Of a stretch of 64,000 nucleotides of DNA, positions 1 through 8,430 are shown in pieces. Origin of the DNA: an uncultured Prevotellaceae bacterium (GTDB lineage Bacteria; Bacteroidota; Bacteroidia; Bacteroidales; Muribaculaceae). The notes under the pieces are model-generated. The model searched no databases and was not told the origin of the DNA. It saw only the letters and a list, made by a program, of their open reading frames with translations. Position 1 is the stretch's first letter, and each line of letters opens with the position of its first letter. Position numbers and translations under genes: made by a program. The stretch is taken from contig CAMZFV010000001.1 of assembly GCA_947306175.1 (NCBI GenBank), positions 124,001 to 188,000 of the forward strand. Direction: 5' to 3'.

Positions 1-3000
1 ATGTATGGCATCAAGGAGTTTCACGACTATGTGGCCAAGTTGAACAAGAAGCGCGGTGATGACGAGAAGTTCAAGCCGATCTTCGGCTGCGAGGTATATG
101 TGGCGTGGAAGGACCGTCATGACCGTAACGACAAGCGCGACAACGGTAACCACCTCATCCTGTTGGCTAAGAATCTAAAGGGCTACAAAAATCTGATCAA
201 GATTGTGTCCCATGCCTGGACCGAGGGCATGTACTATCATCCCCGTACCGACCACAGCGAGTTGGAGAAATACCACGAGGGCATCATTTGCTGCTCGGCC
301 TGCCTGGGCGGCGAGGTTCCGCAACTGATTATGGGCGGGCAGATGAATCAGGCGCGTGAGACGATACAGTGGTTCAAGAACGTATTTGGTGACGATTATT
401 ACTTGGAGTTGCAGCGCCACAAGGCGACGGTGGCCCGCGCCAACCATGAGACCTACGAGAGGCAGTGCATGGTCAATGATGCCCTGATGCAGTTTGCCCG
501 TGAGATGGACATCAAACTCATCTGCACCAACGACTCCCACTTCGTAAACGAAGAGGATGCCGATGCCCACGAGCGCCTGATCTGCGTATCGACAGGAAAG
601 AAACTCACCGACGACAATGTGATGCTCTACAGCAAGCAGGAATGGTTTAAGACCCAAGAGGAGATGAACGGCGTGTTTGCAGATGTTCCCGAGGCGCTGC
701 AGAACACCAACGAGATTCTCGACAAGGTGGAAATCTACAGCATCGACCATGCACCCATTTTGCCCGATTTCCCATTGCCTGACGGCTTTGACAACGAGGA
801 CGATTACCTGCGCTATCTGGTCTATGAGGGCGCCAAGGAGCGTTGGCCCGAGCTTGATGACGAGCACCGTGAGCGCCTCGATTTTGAGTTGGAGACGATC
901 AAGAACATGGGTTTCCCCGGTTACTTCCTCATTGTTCAGGACTATATCAAGATGGCGCCCAAATTGGGTTGCTCGGTGGGTCCGGGACGTGGTTCTGCGG
1001 CAGGTTCGGCTGTGGCTTATTGCCTGGGTATCACCAAGATTGACCCGATGAAGTATGACCTGCTGTTTGAGCGTTTCCTGAATCCCGACCGCATCTCATT
1101 GCCCGATATCGATACCGACTTTGATGATGACGGGCGTGCTGCGGTGCTGAACTATGTGACAGAGAAATATGGAGCGGATAAGGTCGCGCACATCGTCACC
1201 TACGGCACGATGGCTGCCAAGAGCGCCATCAAGGATGTCGCAAGAGTGGAAGACCTCTCGATTGCCGAAAGCAACCGTCTCGCCAAATTCATCCCCTCCA
1301 CTCCAAATGATATGCCTGAGGAGAAGTCGGGCAAGAAATACAAGATCACCGTTCATAACTGTCTTGAGTGCTTCAATGACTTCCGTGCTGAATTGGATAA
1401 CGAAGATCCCAGGGTGGGAGAGACCATCCGCTTTGCCGAGAAGCTTGAGGGCAGCATCCGCAGCACAGGCGTCCATGCGTGTGGCGTGATCATCGGTCAT
1501 GACCCCATTTCGGACTGGGTGCCTGTGAGCACCGCTACCGACAGCGATGGCGAGCGCATCATCGTGACCCAGTATGAGGGCGGTGTCATCGAGAGCACTG
1601 GGCTGATCAAGATGGACTTTTTGGGACTGAAAAACCTCTCCATCATCAAGGAGGCGCTAGCCAATATCAAATTGAACCACGGCATCGATATCGATATCGA
1701 GAACATTCCCGTTGACGACCCCAAGACCTACGAACTTTACTGCAAGGGCAAAACGGCTGCCACCTTCCAGTTTGAGTCGGCAGGTATGCAGAAGCATCTT
1801 ATTGACTTGCATCCCACTTGCTTTGAGGACCTGATTGCCATGAACGCCCTCTATCGTCCAGGCCCCATGGAATATATTCCGCAGTTCATCAACCGCAAAC
1901 ATGGGGTTGAACCCATCGAGTATGATATCCCCTGCATGGAAAAATACTTGAAGGAGACCTACGGAATTACCGTCTATCAGGAGCAGGTCATGCTCTTGTC
2001 GCGCCAGTTGGCAGGCTTTACCCGCGGCCAAAGTGACACCCTGCGCAAGGCGATGGGCAAGAAGCAGATCGACAAGATGAACGAGCTGGAGGCATTGTTC
2101 TATGAGGGCGGAGAGAAAAACGGGCACGACAAGAAGGTCTTGAACAAGATCTGGGAGGACTGGAAGAAGTTCGCCTCTTACGCCTTCAACAAGTCACACG
2201 CCACCTGCTACAGTTGGGTGGCCTATCAGACGGCATATCTCAAGGCTAACTATCCCAGCGAGTATATGGCCGCTGTGCTGAGTAGCAACCTCAATGATGT
2301 TGACAAGCTCTCTAAGTATATGGACGAGTGCCGTTCTATGGGAATCGAGGTGCTCGGCCCGAACATCAACGAGAGTTACAAGAGTTTCAGCGCCACCAAG
2401 GACGGTCGCATCCGCTTCGGCCTGGCGGGCATCAAGGGCGTTGGTGCCGGTTGTGTGGATGCCATTGTCGAGGAGCGTGACAAGAACGGTAATTATAAGG
2501 ATATCTTTGACTTCGTGCAGCGCATCAATCAGGGCGCTTGTAACCGCAAGGCATTGGAGTCGATGGCTCTGGCTGGCGCATTTGATGACTTCAAGGAGAT
2601 TAAACGAGAAGACTTCTTTGAGGTAAATCCCCGAGGAGAGGCGTTCAGCGAGATTTTGATGCGCTTTGGCCAGCGTTATCAGGTGAGCCAGCAGGAGATG
2701 CAGAACTCCCTGTTTGGCGCATTTGGTGCCATAGAGGTGGCCACGCCGACAATTCCCAAAGCCGAACCTTGGTCACAGTTGGAACGCTTGAACCGAGAGC
2801 GTGACCTTGTGGGCATGTACCTCTCGGCCCATCCGCTCGACCCGTACTATATGGAAGTGACTTATGGCTGTGACACACCGCTAGCCGAGGTGAACACCCG
2901 CAGCAACCAGCTTGATCGCGAACTCACAATGGGTGGTCTCGTGGTTGATTTCCAGACCCGTATGGGAAAGAAGGGTGGCCAATTCGGCATTCTCAAGATA

Positions 3001-3414
3001 GAAGACTATTCAGGTTCGTTTGAGTTTATGCTCTTCGGCAACAAGTTTGTGGATTACCAGAAGTATGGCGTCCTGGGGCTTGCCATTGTTGTGCGAGGTG
3101 CTTATGAGAAGGGCTATGGCGATAATGTGCGCTTTAACGTGCATACAATTGATCTGCTCGACAACCTTAAGGGTAAGATGGTAAAGAACCTCGTCATCAC
3201 CCTCAAGGATAAAGACTTGGACAAAGTCGATTTCTTGAAACCGTATGTTGGCGCACCAGGTGACAACCGGTGTGATCTGTACTTCCGCATGAAGGACCAT
3301 GATAGCGGCAATTACGTCATGCTGCGCTCCAGGAAACCCATTGCGGTCGATAAACGCTTGATGGATGCCATGCAAGAGGCTGAGATTAAGTACAAGATTA
3401 ATGCCCGTGTGTGA
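1..3414 (+). CDS. dnaE: DNA polymerase III subunit alpha, 5' truncated by window edge
   Basis: Catalytic subunit of the replicative DNA polymerase III. The reading frame is open from the first base. The visible Met 1 aligns with the middle of the N-terminal PHP domain of the family (the segment after the first His motifs), so I infer that roughly 45-50 residues lie outside the window. Visible: rest of PHP (to about residue 280), the palm motif GPGRGSAAGS (327-336), the catalytic Asp triad in PDIDTDF (Asp369, Asp371, Asp373), a helix-hairpin-helix IKGVGAG (811-817), and a C-terminal OB fold starting near residue 975. The stop is TGA at 3412-3414. trxA follows 82 bp downstream with its own promoter. 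Confidence 0.97.
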   Translation: MYGIKEFHDYVAKLNKKRGDDEKFKPIFGCEVYVAWKDRHDRNDKRDNGNHLILLAKNLKGYKNLIKIVSHAWTEGMYYHPRTDHSELEKYHEGIICCSACLGGEVPQLIMGGQMNQARETIQWFKNVFGDDYYLELQRHKATVARANHETYERQCMVNDALMQFAREMDIKLICTNDSHFVNEEDADAHERLICVSTGKKLTDDNVMLYSKQEWFKTQEEMNGVFADVPEALQNTNEILDKVEIYSIDHAPILPDFPLPDGFDNEDDYLRYLVYEGAKERWPELDDEHRERLDFELETIKNMGFPGYFLIVQDYIKMAPKLGCSVGPGRGSAAGSAVAYCLGITKIDPMKYDLLFERFLNPDRISLPDIDTDFDDDGRAAVLNYVTEKYGADKVAHIVTYGTMAAKSAIKDVARVEDLSIAESNRLAKFIPSTPNDMPEEKSGKKYKITVHNCLECFNDFRAELDNEDPRVGETIRFAEKLEGSIRSTGVHACGVIIGHDPISDWVPVSTATDSDGERIIVTQYEGGVIESTGLIKMDFLGLKNLSIIKEALANIKLNHGIDIDIENIPVDDPKTYELYCKGKTAATFQFESAGMQKHLIDLHPTCFEDLIAMNALYRPGPMEYIPQFINRKHGVEPIEYDIPCMEKYLKETYGITVYQEQVMLLSRQLAGFTRGQSDTLRKAMGKKQIDKMNELEALFYEGGEKNGHDKKVLNKIWEDWKKFASYAFNKSHATCYSWVAYQTAYLKANYPSEYMAAVLSSNLNDVDKLSKYMDECRSMGIEVLGPNINESYKSFSATKDGRIRFGLAGIKGVGAGCVDAIVEERDKNGNYKDIFDFVQRINQGACNRKALESMALAGAFDDFKEIKREDFFEVNPRGEAFSEILMRFGQRYQVSQQEMQNSLFGAFGAIEVATPTIPKAEPWSQLERLNRERDLVGMYLSAHPLDPYYMEVTYGCDTPLAEVNTRSNQLDRELTMGGLVVDFQTRMGKKGGQFGILKIEDYSGSFEFMLFGNKFVDYQKYGVLGLAIVVRGAYEKGYGDNVRFNVHTIDLLDNLKGKMVKNLVITLKDKDLDKVDFLKPYVGAPGDNRCDLYFRMKDHDSGNYVMLRSRKPIAVDKRLMDAMQEAEIKYKINARV

Positions 3415-3432
3415 TAATCAGCCGTTTGGCAT

Positions 3433-3440
3433 TATATTTG
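3433..3440 (+). promoter_or_regulatory. Bacteroidetes -7 box for trxA
   Basis: TATATTTG matches the TAnnTTTG consensus of the Bacteroidetes primary sigma factor and lies 56 nt before the trxA ATG. No TTTG is found at the right distance for a -33 box. Confidence 0.6.
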
Positions 3441-3496
3441 CAAAAGAAAGAATCGAAATATCAGTATTATCAACCAACTAAAAAACTGAAAAAGAA

Positions 3497-3814
3497 ATGG
3501 CTATTGAAATTAATGACACTAACTACAAGGAGTTTCTGGAATCGGGTAAACCCGTTGTGATTGACTTCTGGGCACCGTGGTGTGGTCCTTGCCGCAGCAT
3601 CGCTCCCATTGTTGAAGACCTGGCAACAGCCTATGAGGGTCGAGCTATCATCGGCAAATACAACGTCGATGATGACACCGATCTGGGTGTAGAGTACGGC
3701 ATCCGCAACATACCGACCATGTTGTTCTTTGACAAAGAGGGCAATATGGTGGACAAGCACGTTGGCACCATCACCCGCGACGCTCTTGCCGCTAAAATCG
3801 ACGCACTGTTGTAG
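3497..3814 (+). CDS. trxA: Thioredoxin
   Basis: Cytoplasmic thiol-disulfide reductant of 105 residues, the usual length of a single-domain thioredoxin. The redox motif WCGPC is at 28-32 with Cys29 and Cys32, and the cis-Pro segment IPTM appears near residue 73. No signal peptide is present. The gene stands alone between dnaE and a bidirectional terminator; hydE runs toward it from the other side. Bacteroidales usually have several thioredoxins, so trxA is a family-level name. Confidence 0.95.
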   Translation: MAIEINDTNYKEFLESGKPVVIDFWAPWCGPCRSIAPIVEDLATAYEGRAIIGKYNVDDDTDLGVEYGIRNIPTMLFFDKEGNMVDKHVGTITRDALAAKIDALL

Positions 3815-3839
3815 TATTCCAGAACTGAAACTCATGAGA

Positions 3840-3876
3840 AGCAGGTCTCCCAATCGGCAGGCCTGCTTTTATTTTT
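3840..3876. terminator. Rho-independent terminator between trxA and hydE
   Basis: Stem AGCAGGTC (3840-3847) with GGCCTGCT (3860-3867), eight pairs including one G-U, followed by a T-rich tract. It sits between convergent genes and reaches to within 2 nt of, or slightly into, the hydE stop, so it may serve both strands. Confidence 0.75.
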
Positions 3877-4915
3877 GGGTAGATGGAGAGTCGCCTCTTG
3901 ACCAGTCGATGTGATAGCCAATGGTGGCCAATTCGTTTTCAAGTTTCTTAATCCCTTGGGCAGACTCAGCACCGAGAGCGGCTTTGTTGTCATAAAGGGC
4001 ATATAGCTTGCGGTTGTCCTCGGGCGACAGGTTGGGCATCACGACGTTGGCGCCAGCAAGGATGCCTCGCAGTCTGCCATCAGGCGACAAGGTGGCCATG
4101 GCTGTAGTGCTCGGAATGAGCGCTTGGGGTTGCGCCAGCCGCAGGATAGCATACAGGCGTGCTGTCAAATCGACCTTGCCGGCAGGGAAACGGGCGAATG
4201 GCGTGTCATGCTGCGGAATAAACGGCCCTATGCCAATCATGTGGGGCTGAAATTCAATCAGGTACTGGATGTCTTCAACGATGGTTTTTAGACTCTGGAA
4301 AGGTGCTCCCACCATGATACCTGCCCCCACTTGATATCCCAATTCTTTGAGCCTGTCGAGGCATTGCAGACGGTGTTGGACGGTCATTCCTTGTGGGTGT
4401 AACAGGCGGTAAAGCCGTTCATTGTGGGTCTCGTGACGTAACAGGTAACGGTCGGCGCCAGCATCACGCCACAGGGCGTAGGTTTCGCGGGTGTGTTCAC
4501 CCAGCGACAGTGTAATGGCGCAATCGGGCCAGCCATGCCTGATGTCGCGGATGATGTCGGCAATCCACTGGGAACGCTCCTCGCCCCATTCGCCACCTTG
4601 CAGCACAAAGGTGCGGAAGCCAATCTTATAACCTTGTTCACAACAGGCCAGCACCTGCTGGCGAGAGAGTGTGTAGCGTGACACATTTCTGTTACTGCGA
4701 CGGATGCCGCAGTACAGGCAATCGTTGCGGCAGACGTTGGACAGTTCGATAAGACCGCGCAGGTAAATGCCCGTGCCAAATTGCCCTTGGGCCACCTCGC
4801 GTGCCTGGTCCATCAGGTATTTGACGTCTTCTGGGGCGCACATTGTGAGCAGCTCCCTATATTCATGGGATGCCAGCTTGTGGTGGTCTCGCAATGTGTC
4901 AATCAGTCCTCTCAT
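3869..4915 (-). CDS. hydE: [FeFe] hydrogenase H-cluster radical SAM maturase HydE
   Basis: Radical SAM enzyme of 348 residues acting with HydG and HydF to build the [2Fe] subcluster of [FeFe] hydrogenases. The 4Fe-4S/SAM motif CxxxCxxC is Cys62, Cys66, Cys69 (VCRNDCLYCG). The HydE-specific C-terminal segment ALIPSTTAMATLSPDGR and the following AGANVVMPNLSP separate it from BioB and PylB. The C-terminal cysteines that bind a second cluster in some HydE proteins are absent, which is common in the family and not inactivating. The start codon shares one base with the stop of the upstream transglutaminase gene (TAATG), implying coupling. HydF, HydG and a hydrogenase are not in the window. Confidence 0.9.
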   Translation of the reverse strand: MRGLIDTLRDHHKLASHEYRELLTMCAPEDVKYLMDQAREVAQGQFGTGIYLRGLIELSNVCRNDCLYCGIRRSNRNVSRYTLSRQQVLACCEQGYKIGFRTFVLQGGEWGEERSQWIADIIRDIRHGWPDCAITLSLGEHTRETYALWRDAGADRYLLRHETHNERLYRLLHPQGMTVQHRLQCLDRLKELGYQVGAGIMVGAPFQSLKTIVEDIQYLIEFQPHMIGIGPFIPQHDTPFARFPAGKVDLTARLYAILRLAQPQALIPSTTAMATLSPDGRLRGILAGANVVMPNLSPEDNRKLYALYDNKAALGAESAQGIKKLENELATIGYHIDWSRGDSPSTQK

Positions 4916-7494
4916 TACTTGTCTAAATGGTTGATGACCTTGTTGAGCTGTTCGCCCAAGCCAATGGTGTAACCCTGGGAGCAGAACATGATGCGGTTAA
5001 AGGTGTCGGCAAGGATAAACATCGGCAACTGGGTCTCACTCTGGAGTTTCATCTCTTGGGCGATTTGATGACGTATGCTGCCATCGGTGTCAATGCCATA
5101 AATGATATTCTTGGGGAGAGTACCGAAGTTTTCTTGACGATACTTTTGGGCCTCGGCCTCATTCTCAAACAGCAGTACCATCGGTCGTCCCCATTTGTCG
5201 AGTGAAGCGCTTAGAAGAGCAATGTCACGCACGGCGTGGTTAGTCGGTTCTTGGCCAACGCCCAGAATACCAACGATGAAGTATCCTCGGCCAGTTTGTG
5301 ACAAGATGCTCACAGGATCGCTTGCGATGGGTCTTAATTCACTGTCGAGCAATTGGAATTTGGATTCCGAATTGAAGTTGCCAATGACCGCCACGATATC
5401 ATCACTCTGGCGCATGGTCAGGTTGATGGTGGTAGTCTCATCGGGATTTACCTTGAAGATGCGGTTGGCCACCAAGACTTTGCCGCTTGCGGCGCGAGTG
5501 CCGCTGGTGAGCATGTAGGTGCCGGCATCAAGTGTTGTCCCGTTCTGGAAAGTGTTGCTCCACGACGAACCGTCTTCCAAGCCAGAATCGCCCTCATCGT
5601 AATTGAGCAGTTGTGTGGTTCCATCATCCAGTATGCGCGATAGTGTAAAATGGTGGTAATATTTTGGATCATCGAGGGCTGGGGTGGGGGTATAGCGTAA
5701 TTTAAGAGTACCGGTTTGGGCATTCTTTTGTACTACTTCCTCAAAGTTCACGTCTTGCCAATCACTGCCATTGTGATACTGCACCTTGCCTGTGACGGGA
5801 TCCATACGGGCCTCGATGTCCAGCGAACGGGCAAGATCGACAAAGAAAATATCCCGCCCACGGCCATCGGCTACACGTGAGCGCCACACGCCCATTGGTG
5901 TTTGGGCGATGTGAAGGGCGTTCTCCTCAGGGTGCAGAGCGATGTTGTCACGCACCCATGCCACAAGCAACGCTGGGTCTTTTTGATACTTAGCGGTTGT
6001 TGCGGCGTCAAAGGCGTCTTGCAACTGGCACTTGAAGGGAGAAGTGATCATTTCATATTCCACGCGTTGACCCAATTGATTGCTGCGGGCATTGTAGGCA
6101 TCCTCAAGAATACCCGATGTAACGTCTCGCATGTCCTTGTCATTCAAACCCTTGAGAATCCCTAACGCACGTTCAGTATTGTCGGAATGGCTGTTGATGA
6201 ACTGATTGATGGTCTGCCAGTTGCTGCGTGCCTTGACCAGATAATCAGCAGCGATAGGGCATAGTGCCTGAGCGTCGTCTGGGGTGATGAAGGATTTGGC
6301 CATATAGGCCTTGCGGATAGAGTCTTCCTGGGCAAAACGCACCTTGTTAGCGGCTGCCATTTCAGGACTTACCTTTGGCATGACGGCTTTCTCGACGGGC
6401 GGCACGATATCAAAGGTCTCATACGTTGGACCGCTCTTGAGGCTATTATTCTTGTTGAGCATGATGTCCACCTTGCTGTCCTTGCCGAAGGACACCTTGC
6501 GGTAACCGTACCAGCCGTCTTTGCTGGCCCATACCAGCATATCTCCTTTACCGGCTGTGAGAGAGGTGGTACCTTTGTTATCGGTATATTTGGTGGCGGC
6601 GGGATAGAATTCGGCATAATTGTAAATGCGGAATTCCACCTTGGCGCCCTTAACTGGCTGACCAGACCTGTCTAACACCTGTACTTGAGTCGATGCGGTG
6701 GCGGCATAGTTGCCGATGAGGTTGATTTCGGTGAAATTACGTGTGCGTGACATCACTTCCTCGGGACCCTTGTAGTCGCCAAAGGCACGTGTATGCATCA
6801 GCAGTGCCCGTGATGCGGGAGCATTGAACCAACCCAAATCAAGTACGGCTTCAGGCTCGCAGGCACCCATGAAATGCCACTTGCCGTTGGCCCAGGCCTC
6901 TACCCAAGCGTGGTTATCATCGGTGTGCGCCCATCGTGGGGTGTAGACCTGGCGGGCTGGGATTCCGATGGAGCGCAAGGCGGCAACGGTAAACGTCGAT
7001 TCCTCACCGCAACGTCCGATGGCCGTGTTCATGCAGGCCAGAGGTGACAAGGTGCGGGCATCGCTCGGCTGATAGGTCACGTGCTCATGGCACCAGTGGT
7101 TGACCTCAAGAATGGCTTCTTCCATGCTCATGCCTGCCACACGCTCCTTCAATTCCTTGAAAAAGACAGGCCTGGACATGTCCAGCGCTTCATTGTTGAC
7201 GCGCAAGGGCAACACAAAGTGGTTGAACAGCAGGTCCGGCACCTTATTTCCCCAAGGCATCTGCTCACGAGCATCGAAGGACGCGCGCACATTCTCCAAG
7301 TAGAACTCGATAGGGTAGTCCGTGACGTCGGCCAGCGGCATGTAGGCATACAGGAAGCGCAGCGCTTCCATCTCCTGCTGATTCACGTTCAAGCCCTTCA
7401 TGTCGGGCGTTCTCAACTCGTCGACAGTCGCCGCTTGACTGGTTCCAGCCAAAGCGAATGCCACCAATAGTATTGTAAATATTCTTTTCATCAT
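4915..7494 (-). CDS. Exported transglutaminase-like protein
   Basis: About 859 residues starting at the first of two adjacent Met codons (7494, 7491). The open frame reaches 7611, but the Met-Met start is chosen because a signal peptide (MMKRIFTILLVAFALAGTSQA) follows at once and a promoter lies 42 nt upstream. The transglutaminase-like core has Cys in IGRCGEES and His in DDNHAWVEAW, about 40 residues apart, followed by FMGACEPE. A carboxypeptidase-regulatory-like beta-sandwich follows (VKGAKVEFRIYNY). The C-terminal third has a thioredoxin-like look but no CxxC. In this family the triad usually serves proteolysis or deamidation rather than crosslinking; the substrate is unknown. Its stop overlaps the hydE start by one base. 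Confidence 0.85.
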   Translation of the reverse strand: MMKRIFTILLVAFALAGTSQAATVDELRTPDMKGLNVNQQEMEALRFLYAYMPLADVTDYPIEFYLENVRASFDAREQMPWGNKVPDLLFNHFVLPLRVNNEALDMSRPVFFKELKERVAGMSMEEAILEVNHWCHEHVTYQPSDARTLSPLACMNTAIGRCGEESTFTVAALRSIGIPARQVYTPRWAHTDDNHAWVEAWANGKWHFMGACEPEAVLDLGWFNAPASRALLMHTRAFGDYKGPEEVMSRTRNFTEINLIGNYAATASTQVQVLDRSGQPVKGAKVEFRIYNYAEFYPAATKYTDNKGTTSLTAGKGDMLVWASKDGWYGYRKVSFGKDSKVDIMLNKNNSLKSGPTYETFDIVPPVEKAVMPKVSPEMAAANKVRFAQEDSIRKAYMAKSFITPDDAQALCPIAADYLVKARSNWQTINQFINSHSDNTERALGILKGLNDKDMRDVTSGILEDAYNARSNQLGQRVEYEMITSPFKCQLQDAFDAATTAKYQKDPALLVAWVRDNIALHPEENALHIAQTPMGVWRSRVADGRGRDIFFVDLARSLDIEARMDPVTGKVQYHNGSDWQDVNFEEVVQKNAQTGTLKLRYTPTPALDDPKYYHHFTLSRILDDGTTQLLNYDEGDSGLEDGSSWSNTFQNGTTLDAGTYMLTSGTRAASGKVLVANRIFKVNPDETTTINLTMRQSDDIVAVIGNFNSESKFQLLDSELRPIASDPVSILSQTGRGYFIVGILGVGQEPTNHAVRDIALLSASLDKWGRPMVLLFENEAEAQKYRQENFGTLPKNIIYGIDTDGSIRHQIAQEMKLQSETQLPMFILADTFNRIMFCSQGYTIGLGEQLNKVINHLDK

Positions 7495-7535
7495 GATTTG
7501 ATTAGCGCAGCAAGCTATGCGTCTGCAATGGTTTG

Positions 7536-7567
7536 CAAATATAGCACATTTTGGCTGGCTTGGCAAA
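7536..7567 (-). promoter_or_regulatory. Complete Bacteroidetes promoter for the transglutaminase-hydE operon
   Basis: On the minus strand, -33 TTTG (7567-7564), a 20-nt spacer and -7 TATATTTG (7543-7536). This is an exact match to TTTG-N20-TAnnTTTG and supports the short start at 7494 rather than the longer open frame. Confidence 0.8.
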
Positions 7568-7603
7568 TTATTAGGCAAAACATAACGCAAGAATGGCTCA
7601 ATT

Positions 7604-8197
7604 TCACTCAAGGCTTCGCCAGGAATCCTGAAGTTGGTTCAGTACTTTATTGCCCTGTTTCTTGCCGACTTTGAAGTCTTTCCATTTTCCATCTGACAGT
7701 TCTACCTGAACCTTCACAATGCGCCACATGAGCAGTTTCTGCAGGTCGGTGTCTTCCAGCCTGTAATTTCTTCCAGTATAATAGATTTCGATAGGAGGTT
7801 TATTGTTATAGATCCCATACTTTTCATAATAAGGATTATAAACACGCCAAGTGAAATGAAAATCATCGTCAGAACGTCCTACACCATCAGTCGTCTCCAT
7901 CTCGTTAATCACAGGACCAAAACTGTTCAGCTCAATGATAGAGTCATTGCTGAACTGAATGACCAGTTTACTGTCCCAGGGATAAGTAAGATGCTTTTTT
8001 GATGATCTCAAGATGACGGTAAACAGGTAAACTGGCAGATGGTTTTTATCCTGATCATCAAACATACCGAATTTCACAAATACCTTGTCGGATTTCAGAA
8101 CGACCTCATCGCCGTAAGAACAATAACCGTAAGCCATAGCCTGCTGCATCGTGAAGATCAACAGACAAGACAACAGGATATGTTTAAAGCTCTTCAT
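7604..8197 (-). CDS. Exported protein of unknown function
   Basis: 197 residues from the ATG at 8197, chosen over upstream in-frame Met codons because a signal peptide follows directly (MKSFKHILLSCLLIFTMQQAMA) and a -7 box lies 25 nt upstream. The mature part is rich in beta-forming and aromatic residues, with a central acidic segment (TTDGVGRSDDDFHFTW) and a basic C-terminus (KVGKKQGNKVL). No motif was recognised. It reads in the same direction as the transglutaminase gene, which has its own promoter in the 109-bp gap. Confidence 0.65.
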   Translation of the reverse strand: MKSFKHILLSCLLIFTMQQAMAYGYCSYGDEVVLKSDKVFVKFGMFDDQDKNHLPVYLFTVILRSSKKHLTYPWDSKLVIQFSNDSIIELNSFGPVINEMETTDGVGRSDDDFHFTWRVYNPYYEKYGIYNNKPPIEIYYTGRNYRLEDTDLQKLLMWRIVKVQVELSDGKWKDFKVGKKQGNKVLNQLQDSWRSLE

Positions 8198-8221
8198 TGT
8201 TGTATATAGATTTAGATTGTG

Positions 8222-8229
8222 CAAATATA
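8222..8229 (-). promoter_or_regulatory. -7 box for the unknown exported protein
   Basis: TATATTTG on the minus strand (8229-8222), 25 nt upstream of the chosen ATG. No good -33 box. Confidence 0.6.
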
Positions 8230-8326
8230 CTACTTTTTCCTTTGCTAAAAAGCTAATAAGAAAACAATAAAACATTTTAATCAACACAATAGAAAATGAA
8301 GACAATAAGCACAATAATTACAATGG

Positions 8327-8398
8327 CATCCGCATTCCGTTAGACACGTGGCATGACAAAGTAGAGACGCAAAATGTTGCGTCTCTATAATGCGGATG
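8327..8398. repeat. Nested inverted repeat downstream of the DUF285 gene
   Basis: Two hairpins, one inside the other. The outer arms are CATCCGCATT (8327-8336) and AATGCGGATG (8389-8398), ten perfect pairs. The inner arms are TAGAGACGCAA (8362-8372) and TTGCGTCTCTA (8377-8387), eleven perfect pairs with a 4-nt loop. The inner element recurs at 16073 and 52659; the GGCATCCGC core recurs at 34146, 35530 and 55391. It may also act as the 3' end structure of the DUF285 mRNA, but it lacks a T tract. Confidence 0.85.
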
Positions 8399-8403
8399 TT
8401 TCT

Positions 8404-8430
8404 CTAAACTTTAAATCCTAAACCCTAAAC
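8404..8430. repeat. CCTAAA/TTTAGG intergenic repeat overlapping a gene end
   Basis: Degenerate tandem units of CTAAA(C/T) type. The last residues (FRV) and the TAG stop of the DUF285 gene are encoded inside this repeat. Confidence 0.7.
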
